A stretch of 64,000 nucleotides of DNA from an uncultured Dokdonia sp. (GCA_947503305.1 CANNDF010000002.1:186001-250000), one strand, 5' to 3'; numbered from the stretch's first letter, positions 43,939 to 54,231 are shown. The notes: generated by a model from the sequence alone, not told the origin. Numbers and translations: made by a program.

Positions 43939-46710
43939 CTATTGAGAGCGTAATCTACTCACAAAATCGGAAAATCCTTCTATCAAACCCATTTCTTTTT
44001 GGATATTAAATGATTTTACAGCGCTATTTAATTCCTCTCCATACGAAATTAAAGATTTTACGTCATGATCTTTCCCTATTTTCTGTAATAAGCCTATGAA
44101 TGCTAGGACTTTATCTCTACTCCTGTAATCACGTATTTCTTGTAATAATGGCATAGCCTTGATGTCAATATCTTCAAGTATCTGAGGGAGATTACTATAA
44201 ACCTCTATGGAATTTTTGGATGAGCAGGCGTTTGTTGTTTTCTCAATGGTATGAACAAGGTATTTTGCTGCAATTGCAATAGTATTTGTAAAACTTATTG
44301 GCTTGTGTAAGAAATCACTAAATCCTGATTTCAATACTTCTTTTTCAATTTCATAAAAAGCAGACGCCGATACAGCAACGATTGGGATATCCATCCAGTC
44401 GGTATTTTTTTTGATAATCGCAATGGCTTCGTACCCATTCATAATAGGCATTCTTAAATCAAGGAATATTAAATCTGGTTTTTCATGTTTAATAACCTCA
44501 ATCGCATGCTCGCCGTTCTCAGCTTCGAGACATTTTATGTCAAAATCCATTAAATACCCTTTTAATACATTTCGGTTATTCTCAATATCATCTACAATTA
44601 ATACAGTAGATTTTTCAAACTTAAATGTCTCTTGGGATTTTGTTTCCGTTTCTGGATTAAGAACTGTTTCTTCTCCTATTTTGACGTGTTTTAATAGTAC
44701 TTTAAACTCACTACCTACACCTACCTCACTTTGTAATTCAATGTTACCATTCATTAAGTGTACAATTTGTTGTGTAATAGCAAGCCCCAAACCAGTTCCT
44801 CCATATTTTGCTTGATTTTGATTTTGTACTTGTTGAAAGGTCTGGAATATACTTTGCTGTTCATCTTTTGGAATACCACACCCTGTATCTTTGACTTTTA
44901 GAACAAGATCAAAAGTATCTTTTGATAGATTATTTGTTGCTACTTCTACAGAGATACTTCCAACATCTGTAAATTTTACAGCATTGTTTATTAGATTAAT
45001 GAGTACTTGCCTAAGGCGTAATTGTTCAATATATACTATGTCTGGAAGGTTCTTTGATATAGTTAAAGTAATATTTATGCCTTTCTTTTGACATTCAAGC
45101 TTAAACATTTGGGTGACCTCATTAATAAGTTGTTTAATATTTGATGGTTCATAGCTAAAACTCATTTTTCCAGATTCAATTTTACTTAAATCAAGAATGT
45201 CATTGATAAGTCGTAATAATGTTTTGCCACTAGATTTAATAGAAGAAATATATTGAAGATGGGATTTTGTTGAGATTTTTCTAGATAATATTTCAGAGAA
45301 TCCTAAAATACTATTCATCGGAGTACGTATTTCATGACTCATATTAGCAAGGAATACACTCTTAGCATTGTTTGCAACATCTGCAGCATTTTTCGACTTT
45401 TCAATTTCTTTATTAAGGTCTTTTTGTTTTCTGAGATTTAAAAGGATATATATAGCCGTTACTATGGCAAGCAAAAGAAAAATGGAGACAATTATAGCTA
45501 GATTATTTCTGTTTTTTAATTTTACAGCTTGTACTTCATTTTCTGCTTTGAGTTGTGCTTCTAAAATTTTGTCTTCGGCAGCTTTTTTTTCATATTCATA
45601 TTTGTACTCTTGCCTTAATACTTCGCGCTGATTTTCTTCTTTTTCAAGCTCATTTCTCGCAGTTAGATAGCGCTCTAACATTGGTAATGCATCTTCAAAG
45701 TTATTTTGAGCCTTAAAACAATAATACAGGGTATAGCTTGCATTTTTTATAGAATCCTTATAATCCAATTCAGAAGAAATATCCAGTGCTCGTTTATTGA
45801 CATTTATAGACTGCTTATACTTCCCTTGTTCATAGTAAATAATTCCTATAGATATTAGCGTGGACGCTATTCCTTGCCTATCCTTTATCGCTTCTCTAAT
45901 TTTTAGGCTTTGCGATAAATAGTCTAAAGCTTTTTTATAATTAAATTGATTACTGTAGATAATCCCTATATTATTTAAGGTTCTTCCTATACCTATTTTA
46001 TCACCTATTTCTTCTTTTATTTCTATACTACGTGTATAATAATTAACTGCGATAGAGTCTTTACCTAAATTATTATAAATGACTCCCAAGTTATTGAGTG
46101 AATTTGCAATTCCTTTTTTGTCATTTACTTCTTCCCTGATAGAAAGACTTCGGGTATAATATTCTATGGCCTTATCATACTCTCCTGTGTTGTCGTAAAT
46201 AATACCAATCCTGTTTAATACTGCGGAAACCCCTCTTTTATCATTGATTTCTTCTTTTATTTTAAGACTTTCATAATGATATTTAATCGCTTTTACATAA
46301 TCTCCACGTTGTCTATGGATACTTCCAATATAATTTAATGCATCACTAGCTCCTTCTTTGTTTCCTATTTCTTCATAAATACGCAAGGCTTCAGAATACT
46401 TTTCCTGGGATTTTACATAATCTCCTGCTCGGTACTGTGAAAGTCCTTGGGTGATTAATGCAGATGCCTGATATTTTTTGAGATTTCGTCCTTTGGCAAA
46501 GTCGTATTCTAATTGTGAATAATAGTAAAGACTGTCCAGGTTTGAATTTAGAAATCCCTTATCGGCATATTCATGGATTGCTTTTAAACGGAGGGTATCA
46601 TGTTTTGTAGTATCATTCCAGATTGCCCATAAAGAGTCTAAATTCTTCTGAGCATATACAGAAGATTGCCAGAGTATGCACAATAGCATAAAATGTAGAA
46701 TCCTTCTCAT
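43939..46710 (-). CDS. TPR-sensor hybrid histidine kinase
   Basis: The 923-residue protein has a signal peptide (ending SSVYAQ), about seven periplasmic TPR units (residues 85-345, each near ALNYIGSIHRQRGDYVKAI), a coiled coil and one transmembrane helix (404-426). HisKA (His459 in ANMSHEIRTPMNS), HATPase (NNAVKF, GTGLGLAIT) and REC (LIFLDLRMPIMNG) domains follow. The C-terminal helical segment of about 90 residues has the size of an Hpt domain but no obvious H-x-(L/K)-K-G motif. Paired with the downstream REC-kinase protein, it probably starts a phosphorelay. Confidence 0.92.
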   Translation of the reverse strand: MRRILHFMLLCILWQSSVYAQKNLDSLWAIWNDTTKHDTLRLKAIHEYADKGFLNSNLDSLYYYSQLEYDFAKGRNLKKYQASALITQGLSQYRAGDYVKSQEKYSEALRIYEEIGNKEGASDALNYIGSIHRQRGDYVKAIKYHYESLKIKEEINDKRGVSAVLNRIGIIYDNTGEYDKAIEYYTRSLSIREEVNDKKGIANSLNNLGVIYNNLGKDSIAVNYYTRSIEIKEEIGDKIGIGRTLNNIGIIYSNQFNYKKALDYLSQSLKIREAIKDRQGIASTLISIGIIYYEQGKYKQSINVNKRALDISSELDYKDSIKNASYTLYYCFKAQNNFEDALPMLERYLTARNELEKEENQREVLRQEYKYEYEKKAAEDKILEAQLKAENEVQAVKLKNRNNLAIIVSIFLLLAIVTAIYILLNLRKQKDLNKEIEKSKNAADVANNAKSVFLANMSHEIRTPMNSILGFSEILSRKISTKSHLQYISSIKSSGKTLLRLINDILDLSKIESGKMSFSYEPSNIKQLINEVTQMFKLECQKKGINITLTISKNLPDIVYIEQLRLRQVLINLINNAVKFTDVGSISVEVATNNLSKDTFDLVLKVKDTGCGIPKDEQQSIFQTFQQVQNQNQAKYGGTGLGLAITQQIVHLMNGNIELQSEVGVGSEFKVLLKHVKIGEETVLNPETETKSQETFKFEKSTVLIVDDIENNRNVLKGYLMDFDIKCLEAENGEHAIEVIKHEKPDLIFLDLRMPIMNGYEAIAIIKKNTDWMDIPIVAVSASAFYEIEKEVLKSGFSDFLHKPISFTNTIAIAAKYLVHTIEKTTNACSSKNSIEVYSNLPQILEDIDIKAMPLLQEIRDYRSRDKVLAFIGLLQKIGKDHDVKSLISYGEELNSAVKSFNIQKEMGLIEGFSDFVSRLRSQ

Positions 46711-47049
46711 AGAATAAAGTCAATTAGTTATAATAAAGGATAGTTTATTATCTGCTTTCCTATATAATCAAGGGGGAAGTATAATATGAGATAGTTATAT
46801 AAAAGTAATAAAAAAGATGATATATTACAGTTTTTTATGCTTTTGTTACGTAAAAACCTTCTATTTGAGATGTGGTTTTTTTGAAAAATTCATAATGATG
46901 GGTTTAATTATGCCTTAGTACGCTTTCGCGAAAGCATAATCGGTATAAAATTGTATATAGATAAGTAATTGTAGTAAAGTATACTACGTGTATCTCGTTT
47001 GTATGAATAGAGTCTTGCTATTTTTATGTAAAAGAGTGTTTGTATAGGT
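46711..47049. other. Intergenic stretch with one dispersed palindrome
   Basis: About 340 bases between the end of the patatin gene and the start of the hybrid kinase gene (both minus). Besides the palindrome at 46922 there is a weak AAAAACC/GGTTTTT hairpin near 46853-46881. No ORF is supported. Confidence 0.4.
46922..46935. repeat. Palindrome GCTTTCGCGAAAGC, copy 4
   Basis: A perfect copy between the patatin gene and the hybrid kinase gene, with flanks TAC before and ATAAT after. Confidence 0.85.
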
Positions 47050-49353
47050 TTATTGAGGCATTAGCAATTTTTTCATTCTATCCTGTACGATGGAATCTTT
47101 TAACCGCATTTCAAGAGATAAAATGGCAGCATCCGATAAGTACCTTCCAAGGGGTAAAATAGGTTTTATGGTTTCTCTACTTCCAAAATATAGACTGACA
47201 CCATCTACTTCTTCTGGTCTAGGAATCTTTGTGCGTTTTGATGCTATAAGATACTCTGAACCATAGGTATTGATAAGTTCATTAGGGTGTGCAAATGTTG
47301 CATTTACTACCACGTTAAGAGGAGCTTGTAATTGCGTACTGTAATTGACAGTATCTTTTGTTTTTGTCTTTTTTTCTGAGGTATTCATAATAATCAAAAC
47401 TCTAGGGTCCAAAACTTCAGATAAGTGACAATAACGTTGATTTACTACTTTCTGAAATGCGTTGACAAGACGTATCGTAAGATTTCCTCCTATATTATCA
47501 TAATACCCTGCATCCCCAAATTGCCCTATATTTTTTACTCTTCCCACAGGACTTACATATGGAAATCGCGCATTAAGTAACATTGCTGTAGATATTTTAA
47601 TAGAGGTTGTATCACTTTTGTATGCCCTCCTATAATCATCCAGAAAATCTCTAGTAATTGCTGTTTCTAATTGTTTGTCTTTTAATACTACGGGTGAAAT
47701 AGAAGAGTGATTACCACTTTGAAGATGTGTTGTATTTATAATAAGTGCGGGCGGAGTATGTTTGGTGCTTTTAGATTGCATATCTAAAGAGAGAAAACTT
47801 TTTGAGAGTAGATCCAGACTGTCATTTTGAAAAATAGTTTTATATTTTTCTTCCCACTCATTCTCTAGAATACTTCCTCTATCGTTAAAAAAAGAAATAC
47901 CAGAGATACTTGCAAAAAGGTCACGGCCTAATAATGAAGCTACTGATGACGATAAAAAATTACCTTGGTAAAATGCACTTCCTTTATAAGAAAAAGTAGA
48001 CTTTATGTCTGAGTTGAGTTTAAAATTAAATTTTTTAGCACTAGAGAAACTTTGATAGGCAGATGTATAAAAAATAGAATTCCCTACACTGCCTCCAGAT
48101 GCTCCTGTCATGGCAAATAAATACTTATCATAATAATCCTTATTTATCTCATACAGATTACTATTGACTAATAGAGACCATAATCCAGCTCTTGAACCTC
48201 CTCCTTCTGCAGCTACAAAAATAACGGGATATTTTTCTGTAGTATTGATGTACTCTTTTCGATCTTCAATCCAAGAAATAATATATTCTTCGATCTCTGG
48301 GCGTTCTTGTGGAGCTTTATGTGTAATTGCAGTACTGACTTCATAATGACTAAAGTCTTGCCTGTTTGCAGTAATACTTCCCAGTACTATAAAAAATAAT
48401 ACACTTAAGGTAAGAAGTGGGATTTTAAGAATTTTCTTTCCTATATATCGTATAAGATTTGCTACAGTAAATATGCCTATCATAGATATTAGAATTACAC
48501 TAAGGGGATTGATGAGGTAGGCCAATTTGGGATTGAAAAGAAAGATGATATAGGTTAAAAAAGCAATAAAAGCAATAAATCCTATAATCCGCGCTCCTAT
48601 GATTTCTTTAAATTTAAGTATATAAATAGAGTATGAAACAGAAACAATAAAAAAGAATAAGGCAAGTAATAACAATGCAATAAATAATCGTCTAACATCC
48701 CAAACAGAACCCCCTGCATTAAAAAAAGTAAATAGTAAGATGGTCAATAAGCAACCTATAGCGAGGATAATCGGGACATATTTTATTCCAGAAATCCCAG
48801 CAAAGAGATTCATAAACCATCGTGTAAATTTATAGTGAAGTGATAGTACAAGTAATACACTAAGTACAACAAAAACTATATTCAAAAAAAGGTTATTCAT
48901 ATTTCCAGAAATAGTAAACCCTATATTATCCACAGAAAATGCAGTTATTAATAGTAAAAAAGTACCCAAAACTTTAGGTAACATTCTACGAATGTATTTT
49001 TTATTGTCTTCTGTTTCGTCTTTTCGGTATTCTACTTCTCTGTTATTTCGGATAGCTTCTTCGACATCATCTCTAGGAATAAAAGAACCAGAAGTCCCAT
49101 AGAAATAATCATTTACATTACTAATTAAAAAAGCGAGTACTGAGAGTGAAGAAAAGAAAAGTATCATCTCACCCATATGATATTTTGTAGGCTGGTTTAG
49201 TACTAATAGTAAATCTCTTGTTTGTGGAAATTGCCATAATAGAACAAATAGAATTCCAATAATTACTACTGCTATTGTATGGTTTTTTAATTCTTCAAGA
49301 ATGCTTAAAACCCATTCTCCTAGTGCTTTTAAAAAAACAGATAATTTGTCCAT
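47050..49353 (-). CDS. Polytopic membrane protein with C-terminal patatin-like phospholipase domain
   Basis: The 767-residue protein has eight or nine hydrophobic helices in the first 330 residues, then a patatin-type hydrolase domain. The oxyanion loop is EGGGSRAG (about 383-390), the nucleophile lies in TGASGGSVG (Ser419), and the catalytic aspartate is in FGDAGYYDN, as DAG in place of DGG. Patatins cleave acyl ester bonds in phospholipids. Here the long membrane domain would hold the lipase at the inner membrane. No partner gene is adjacent. It may act in lipid turnover or in defence against invaders; the sequence does not decide. Confidence 0.85.
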   Translation of the reverse strand: MDKLSVFLKALGEWVLSILEELKNHTIAVVIIGILFVLLWQFPQTRDLLLVLNQPTKYHMGEMILFFSSLSVLAFLISNVNDYFYGTSGSFIPRDDVEEAIRNNREVEYRKDETEDNKKYIRRMLPKVLGTFLLLITAFSVDNIGFTISGNMNNLFLNIVFVVLSVLLVLSLHYKFTRWFMNLFAGISGIKYVPIILAIGCLLTILLFTFFNAGGSVWDVRRLFIALLLLALFFFIVSVSYSIYILKFKEIIGARIIGFIAFIAFLTYIIFLFNPKLAYLINPLSVILISMIGIFTVANLIRYIGKKILKIPLLTLSVLFFIVLGSITANRQDFSHYEVSTAITHKAPQERPEIEEYIISWIEDRKEYINTTEKYPVIFVAAEGGGSRAGLWSLLVNSNLYEINKDYYDKYLFAMTGASGGSVGNSIFYTSAYQSFSSAKKFNFKLNSDIKSTFSYKGSAFYQGNFLSSSVASLLGRDLFASISGISFFNDRGSILENEWEEKYKTIFQNDSLDLLSKSFLSLDMQSKSTKHTPPALIINTTHLQSGNHSSISPVVLKDKQLETAITRDFLDDYRRAYKSDTTSIKISTAMLLNARFPYVSPVGRVKNIGQFGDAGYYDNIGGNLTIRLVNAFQKVVNQRYCHLSEVLDPRVLIIMNTSEKKTKTKDTVNYSTQLQAPLNVVVNATFAHPNELINTYGSEYLIASKRTKIPRPEEVDGVSLYFGSRETIKPILPLGRYLSDAAILSLEMRLKDSIVQDRMKKLLMPQ

Positions 49354-49703
49354 AGTGCATAAAAATTTAAGCGGGAAAAGTTGTCTGTAGGGAAGAAAAC
49401 TTTTTGTAAAAGTTTATATAAATATAACTAAATCTTTTAATTTCAAATCTATACCTTATTGTAATAAAAGTACATACCCTTTATTTAGTATATATACTAT
49501 AATGATAAAATAAGAGTGTAATACTACCTCTTTAGAATAGCCACTTACGTTAAAAACGGGAATTGATTTTTATAATAATGTACTGCAAAGACGGAGAATA
49601 TCAAGATTAAAGCATATGAGTTAAATGTATTTTATGTAATTTACAATGAGGTAATTACAGGTCTTTGACTTGAATTATAATGTGTAATATTAAAATATAA
49701 AAT
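49354..49703. other. Divergent intergenic region between patatin and amidase genes
   Basis: A 350-base AT-rich region that should hold promoters for both genes. No convincing TAnnTTTG promoter or repeat was identified by eye. Confidence 0.4.
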
Positions 49704-50297
49704 ATGTTAGTGCTTTTGGACAATGGTCATGGAGGTTTAATAGATGGAGAATATCAAACACCAGGCAAACGTAAAGATTGGGGCAATGGGAATATTATTT
49801 ATGAAGGCGAGTTTAATCGTGCTATTGTAAATGGAATTATTCAAGAACTTACCCTCTTAAAAATACCTTATGTAAATATAGCTCCAGAATATTGGGATGT
49901 ACGATTAGAGACAAGAATGCGAAGGGCAAATATATATGCTCATAGAAAATGTTTTTATCTAAGTGTACATTCTAATGCTGGAGGAGGTTCGGGGAGTGAG
50001 ATTTTTACATCTCCCGGTAATACGAAGAGTGATCAAATTGCTACGGTTTTTGGAGAAACTTATCAGAGTGAGTTTCCAAATAGAAGATTGAGAACAGATT
50101 TTACAGATGGGGATCTTGATAAAGAGCGCAGATTTTATGTGCTGACACGCACTAAAATGCCAGCAATTCTTACGGAAAGTTTTTTTATGGATAACCGAGA
50201 AGAATTTGATTCTGTATTGATGACATCTGCTGGAAGAGCAAAAATCATAAAATATCATGTTGATGCTATCAGGAGAGTAAAGCGAGAACTTTTTTGA
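49704..50297 (+). CDS. N-acetylmuramoyl-L-alanine amidase (Amidase_3)
   Basis: The 197-residue zinc amidase has the metal-site motifs DNGHGG (His9), GEFNRAI (Glu36), SVHSNA (His89) and the catalytic Glu158 in ILTESFFMD. It would cleave the bond between MurNAc and the stem peptide. No signal peptide or cell-wall-binding domain is present. This size and cytoplasmic location are typical of phage endolysins or prophage-linked amidases rather than housekeeping AmiC. It lies 5.3 kb before the tail cluster on the same strand with unrelated genes between, so the link is only suggestive. Confidence 0.9.
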   Translation: MLVLLDNGHGGLIDGEYQTPGKRKDWGNGNIIYEGEFNRAIVNGIIQELTLLKIPYVNIAPEYWDVRLETRMRRANIYAHRKCFYLSVHSNAGGGSGSEIFTSPGNTKSDQIATVFGETYQSEFPNRRLRTDFTDGDLDKERRFYVLTRTKMPAILTESFFMDNREEFDSVLMTSAGRAKIIKYHVDAIRRVKRELF

Positions 50298-50599
50298 CGA
50301 AGTATTACAATGCCTTATATAATGAGGACAATTCAAATTAGTATTTGTATTGTCAAATTCTTTTTGTTATAGATACTAAGAGTCTAACTAGTTATTTTAT
50401 TAAACATTTCTTTTTTTCTTATAGGGGAATACGGTCCTGAGAAAAGGTGTGGTTTCTATTCTTGAGATATTCATATGGTTGTAATTGTTAAATATCTCTT
50501 ATATTTAAAAATGGATATAGATGTATTATTTTATATAATATAACAGTAATACATCACCATTGAATATTCAAAACCACCCATCAATAAACTGACTATATT
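50298..50599. other. Gene-free stretch
   Basis: About 300 AT-rich bases upstream of the large surface protein gene. I see no ORF, hairpin or clear promoter. Confidence 0.4.
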
Positions 50600-53500
50600 A
50601 TGAATTTCTCAGACTATAGAGTTATTTTCTATGCTTTCGTAGCACTTTTTTTTACCGTAAATGTTCAATCACAAAATAGACTTCCTGATAAAGAAATTTC
50701 ATATACATTTTATGGATTAGGGGATTATGGTGAGGATAATACCTCAGCAAATGGACAGAAAAACATAGATGCATTAAGTACATTATTAAAATCAGAAGGC
50801 ACAAATAGTACCGTGTTTTTTTTGGGAAACAATGCAACTACAAATGGGTTCAAAAAAGAATCTGTAGAAGCTACAAAAAATCTAATGTCACAAATCGAAG
50901 CCGTAAAAGGATTTAAAGGAAGAACTATATTTATTCCTGGAAATCTGGATTGGTCATCTGGATTAAAAGGGTTAAGCAGGCAAGAGAAATTTATTGAAAA
51001 TGCATTAGGAAAGAACACGTTCTTACCAGAAAATGGTTGTCCTATAGAACGCATTAAGATTAATAATGAAGTAGATGTTTTAATACTAGATTCACAATGG
51101 GCATTATCTAACTGGGATGAATATCCGACGATTAATGAAAAATGTGAAATTAAAACCAAAGAAGAGTTTTATGTAGAAGTTGAGAGTTCTATTAAGAAAA
51201 GTGAAGGAAAAACGGTTTTACTAGTAATGCATCATCCGGTACAAAGTTTAGGAAAGTATGGAGCACAATTCAGTTTTGGAGTAAATCCTCAAGATCTAAG
51301 TAATGTACATTATAAGGAATTCAGTGATCGTATTATTACAATTGCTAGACAAACAAATAATGTGATATTACTTAGTGGTCATGATAATAACTTACAATAT
51401 TTTGAAGAAAAAGGAATCCCTGTTATTATAAGTGGATCCGGGAAGAGTAGCTCTAAAGTAGGTTCTCGAGATGAAGGTTTCTTTTCGGAAGAAGTTGGAT
51501 TTACAAAAATAACACAGTTTACTGATGGTTCTGTGTGGTTGAGTTTTTATGGAGAATCAAATACCTATAAGCAGCCTATTTTTAATAAAGAAATCCGTAC
51601 TGAAACTATAAGTTATGAATCCCATGATTATGATGAATATAATACCCCTCAATATGTTCAAAAATCCATATATGAACCTGAGGAATTAGAACGTAGCGGG
51701 TTTTATAAAGCATTATGGGGTGCTCATTATCGTGAAGATTATGCAACAAAAATCAATATAAAAACAGCATTACTAGATACCTTATATGGGGGATTAAAGC
51801 CTCTTAGGAAAGGAGGAGGACATCAAACAAACTCTATAAGACTCATAAACAATGAAGGAAGACAATATGCGATGCGATCTGCAAAGAAAAGTGCTTTACG
51901 TTTTATTCAATACTTTTTGTTTAAGACACAGTATTTAGAGTCAGATGTAGAGGAGACTTATTTTGTCCAATTATTACAGGATTATTGGACAACGGCAAAT
52001 CCTTATGGTTCATTAACCATAGCCGACCTTGCAGATGCGGTAGGTATTTTACATCCTAACCCAGCTTTATATTATATTCCCAAACAAAAAATATTAGGCC
52101 CTTATAATGACGATTATGGTGATAAAATTTATTTTATAGAAGAACGTCTTTCTGAAGGTCAAGAAGATGTAGAGAGCTTGGGAAAAGGAGATAAAATTAT
52201 AGGTACACTAGATTTGTTTGAAGAACTGCGTAGGAAAGAAAATGTAAAGATTGATGAGCGTTTGTATATCCGTACACGTATTTTTGATAATCTAGTAGGA
52301 GATTGGGATCGACATGCAGATCAATGGAAATGGGCAGAAAAAGATCTAGATAATGGTATGAAACTTTACCAGCCTATACCAAGAGATCGGGATCAGGTAT
52401 ATTCAGATTTTGATGGGTTTATACTAGGAACATTAACAGCATTGACTCCATCATTACGATTTATGCAACGATATGATAGTGATTACAATCATGTAAAATG
52501 GTATAACGATGCAGGTGATGATGTAGATCTTACAGTCTTAAAAAACCACACAAAACAAGATTGGATTGAAGAAGCCCGTTTTATTAAAGAAAATATAACA
52601 GAAGCTACTATCACAAAAGCATTTGGGAATCTCCCGTCAGAAATAGATCAAGAAAAAGTAACGAGAGTAAAAAAAGCACTTTTAGGACGTTTAAGTAACA
52701 TAGAAGAAAATGCGATAGATATGTATGAGTATCTATCACGATGTGTTATTGTTACAGGGACAGATAAAGATGATTATTTTGAAATTACAAGATTACCTGA
52801 TGGAAAAACGAAGATCGTAGGGTATCGAATTAAAAAAGGAGAAAAAGGAGATGTCTTTTGGAATGTAACTTATGACAAAACAGATACAAAAGAGATTTGG
52901 TTATATGGTCTTGATGATAAAGATGTATTTGAAGTAAAAGGTGAAGGAAATAAGAGAATACATCTCAAAATTATAGGAGGCAATGGCAATGATACATATC
53001 GTATTTCTAATAAGAAGAATGTAAAAGTATACGACTTCAAATCCAAAAAGAACACATTTGAAACAAATGTAAATAAATTACTTTCGGATAATTTTGATTT
53101 AAATACCTATTATTTTAAAAAACAACGAAGGGATCTAAGTAATACAATTCCCTTGGTAAGTTTTGACCCTGATAATGGTTTTGGGGTAGGAGTGCAGTAT
53201 AGTTATAAGAAGAATTCTTTAGCTCGTAATCCCTTTACGGATAATCATCGATTAGGTTTAATTTATTACTCAGAGACTAGTGGAGTAGATTTTAACTATT
53301 CGGGAGAATTTGCTTATATATTTGACGGAGTAAATTTAGGTATAGAAGCAGGATTTAGCAGTCCTAATTTTACAAATAACTTTTTTGGAATCGGTAATGA
53401 TACTCAAAATATGGATGATGTATTTGATATGGATTTTAATCGGGTGCGTATGGAACGTTTATCTATAGCTCCTTCTTTAATTTTTAGAGGATACCAAGGC

Positions 53501-54172
53501 AGTGAGATATCTATAGGGGTATCTTATGAAGATATAGAAATAGAACGCACGGCTGGTAGGTTTATAGCGACCTCAAATGATGTAAACCCAGAAGTTTTTG
53601 AAGGTCAGAGTTTTTTAGGAGTAGAGGCATCTTATCTCTATGATAATTTAAAAGGGAGTATAATCTCTAAGAGTGGTGTTGGTTTTGGAGCTACGGTAGG
53701 GTATAAGGCAAACCTTGATGAAGATCGAAGTTTTGCATACATCATACCAGAGGTACGCATAGCCACAAAATTAGATCAACGAGGAATTTTTGTTATTGCT
53801 TCAAAAGCAAAGGCGCATATCAATCTCAGTGATGATTTTGAATTTTATCAGGGTGCTGTTTTGGGAGATGGTGATGGTTTAAGAGGGTTTAGGCAACAAC
53901 GATTTACAGGAAAGAGATCTGTATATCATAATACAGATTTAAGAATTTCTTTGGGGAGGATACGCAATGGGATCATTCCTATATCTGTAGGTGCATATGG
54001 AGGATTTGATTATGGTAGAGTATGGGAAGATAATGACAATTCAAGTACATGGCATACTTCTCCAGGCGGGGGAGTGTACTTTTCTATAGGAGGATTTACA
54101 GCCTTAAATCTGGCATTTTTCTCATCTGATGATGGAGGACGTTTTACCTTTGGATTGAGTTTGCCGTTTTAA
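50600..54172 (+). CDS. Large surface protein: degenerate metallophosphatase, kinase-like region, BamA-like barrel
   Basis: The 1190-residue protein has a signal peptide (ending NVQSQ). Residues 33-320 form a calcineurin-like fold with GLGDYGED (Asp42) and MHHP (His211-212) kept, but GDN is GNN (Asn77), GNHD is GNLD (Leu116) and GHxH is GHDN (Asn263), so phosphatase activity is doubtful. Residues 410-605 show YAMRSAKKS, DNLVGDWDRHADQ and PIPRDRDQV, a pattern like the catalytic loops of HipA/Fam20-type kinases. Residues from about 860 form an outer-membrane barrel of the D15 type (GLRGFRQQRFTGKRSVYHNTD). The combination suggests a surface-exposed or periplasmic enzyme on a pore. Confidence 0.8.
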   Translation: MNFSDYRVIFYAFVALFFTVNVQSQNRLPDKEISYTFYGLGDYGEDNTSANGQKNIDALSTLLKSEGTNSTVFFLGNNATTNGFKKESVEATKNLMSQIEAVKGFKGRTIFIPGNLDWSSGLKGLSRQEKFIENALGKNTFLPENGCPIERIKINNEVDVLILDSQWALSNWDEYPTINEKCEIKTKEEFYVEVESSIKKSEGKTVLLVMHHPVQSLGKYGAQFSFGVNPQDLSNVHYKEFSDRIITIARQTNNVILLSGHDNNLQYFEEKGIPVIISGSGKSSSKVGSRDEGFFSEEVGFTKITQFTDGSVWLSFYGESNTYKQPIFNKEIRTETISYESHDYDEYNTPQYVQKSIYEPEELERSGFYKALWGAHYREDYATKINIKTALLDTLYGGLKPLRKGGGHQTNSIRLINNEGRQYAMRSAKKSALRFIQYFLFKTQYLESDVEETYFVQLLQDYWTTANPYGSLTIADLADAVGILHPNPALYYIPKQKILGPYNDDYGDKIYFIEERLSEGQEDVESLGKGDKIIGTLDLFEELRRKENVKIDERLYIRTRIFDNLVGDWDRHADQWKWAEKDLDNGMKLYQPIPRDRDQVYSDFDGFILGTLTALTPSLRFMQRYDSDYNHVKWYNDAGDDVDLTVLKNHTKQDWIEEARFIKENITEATITKAFGNLPSEIDQEKVTRVKKALLGRLSNIEENAIDMYEYLSRCVIVTGTDKDDYFEITRLPDGKTKIVGYRIKKGEKGDVFWNVTYDKTDTKEIWLYGLDDKDVFEVKGEGNKRIHLKIIGGNGNDTYRISNKKNVKVYDFKSKKNTFETNVNKLLSDNFDLNTYYFKKQRRDLSNTIPLVSFDPDNGFGVGVQYSYKKNSLARNPFTDNHRLGLIYYSETSGVDFNYSGEFAYIFDGVNLGIEAGFSSPNFTNNFFGIGNDTQNMDDVFDMDFNRVRMERLSIAPSLIFRGYQGSEISIGVSYEDIEIERTAGRFIATSNDVNPEVFEGQSFLGVEASYLYDNLKGSIISKSGVGFGATVGYKANLDEDRSFAYIIPEVRIATKLDQRGIFVIASKAKAHINLSDDFEFYQGAVLGDGDGLRGFRQQRFTGKRSVYHNTDLRISLGRIRNGIIPISVGAYGGFDYGRVWEDNDNSSTWHTSPGGGVYFSIGGFTALNLAFFSSDDGGRFTFGLSLPF

Positions 54173-54183
54173 TACTATAAGAT

Positions 54184-54205
54184 GTACGCTTTCGCGAAAG
54201 CGTAC
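54184..54205. repeat. Palindrome GCTTTCGCGAAAGC, copy 5 (extended)
   Basis: The 14-base core at 54188-54201 is extended to a perfect 22-base palindrome by GTAC on both sides. It lies 12 bases after the stop of the large surface protein gene and could also act as a hairpin in the transcript. Confidence 0.9.
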
Positions 54206-54231
54206 GATTACTAATTAAACACTAAAAGGAT

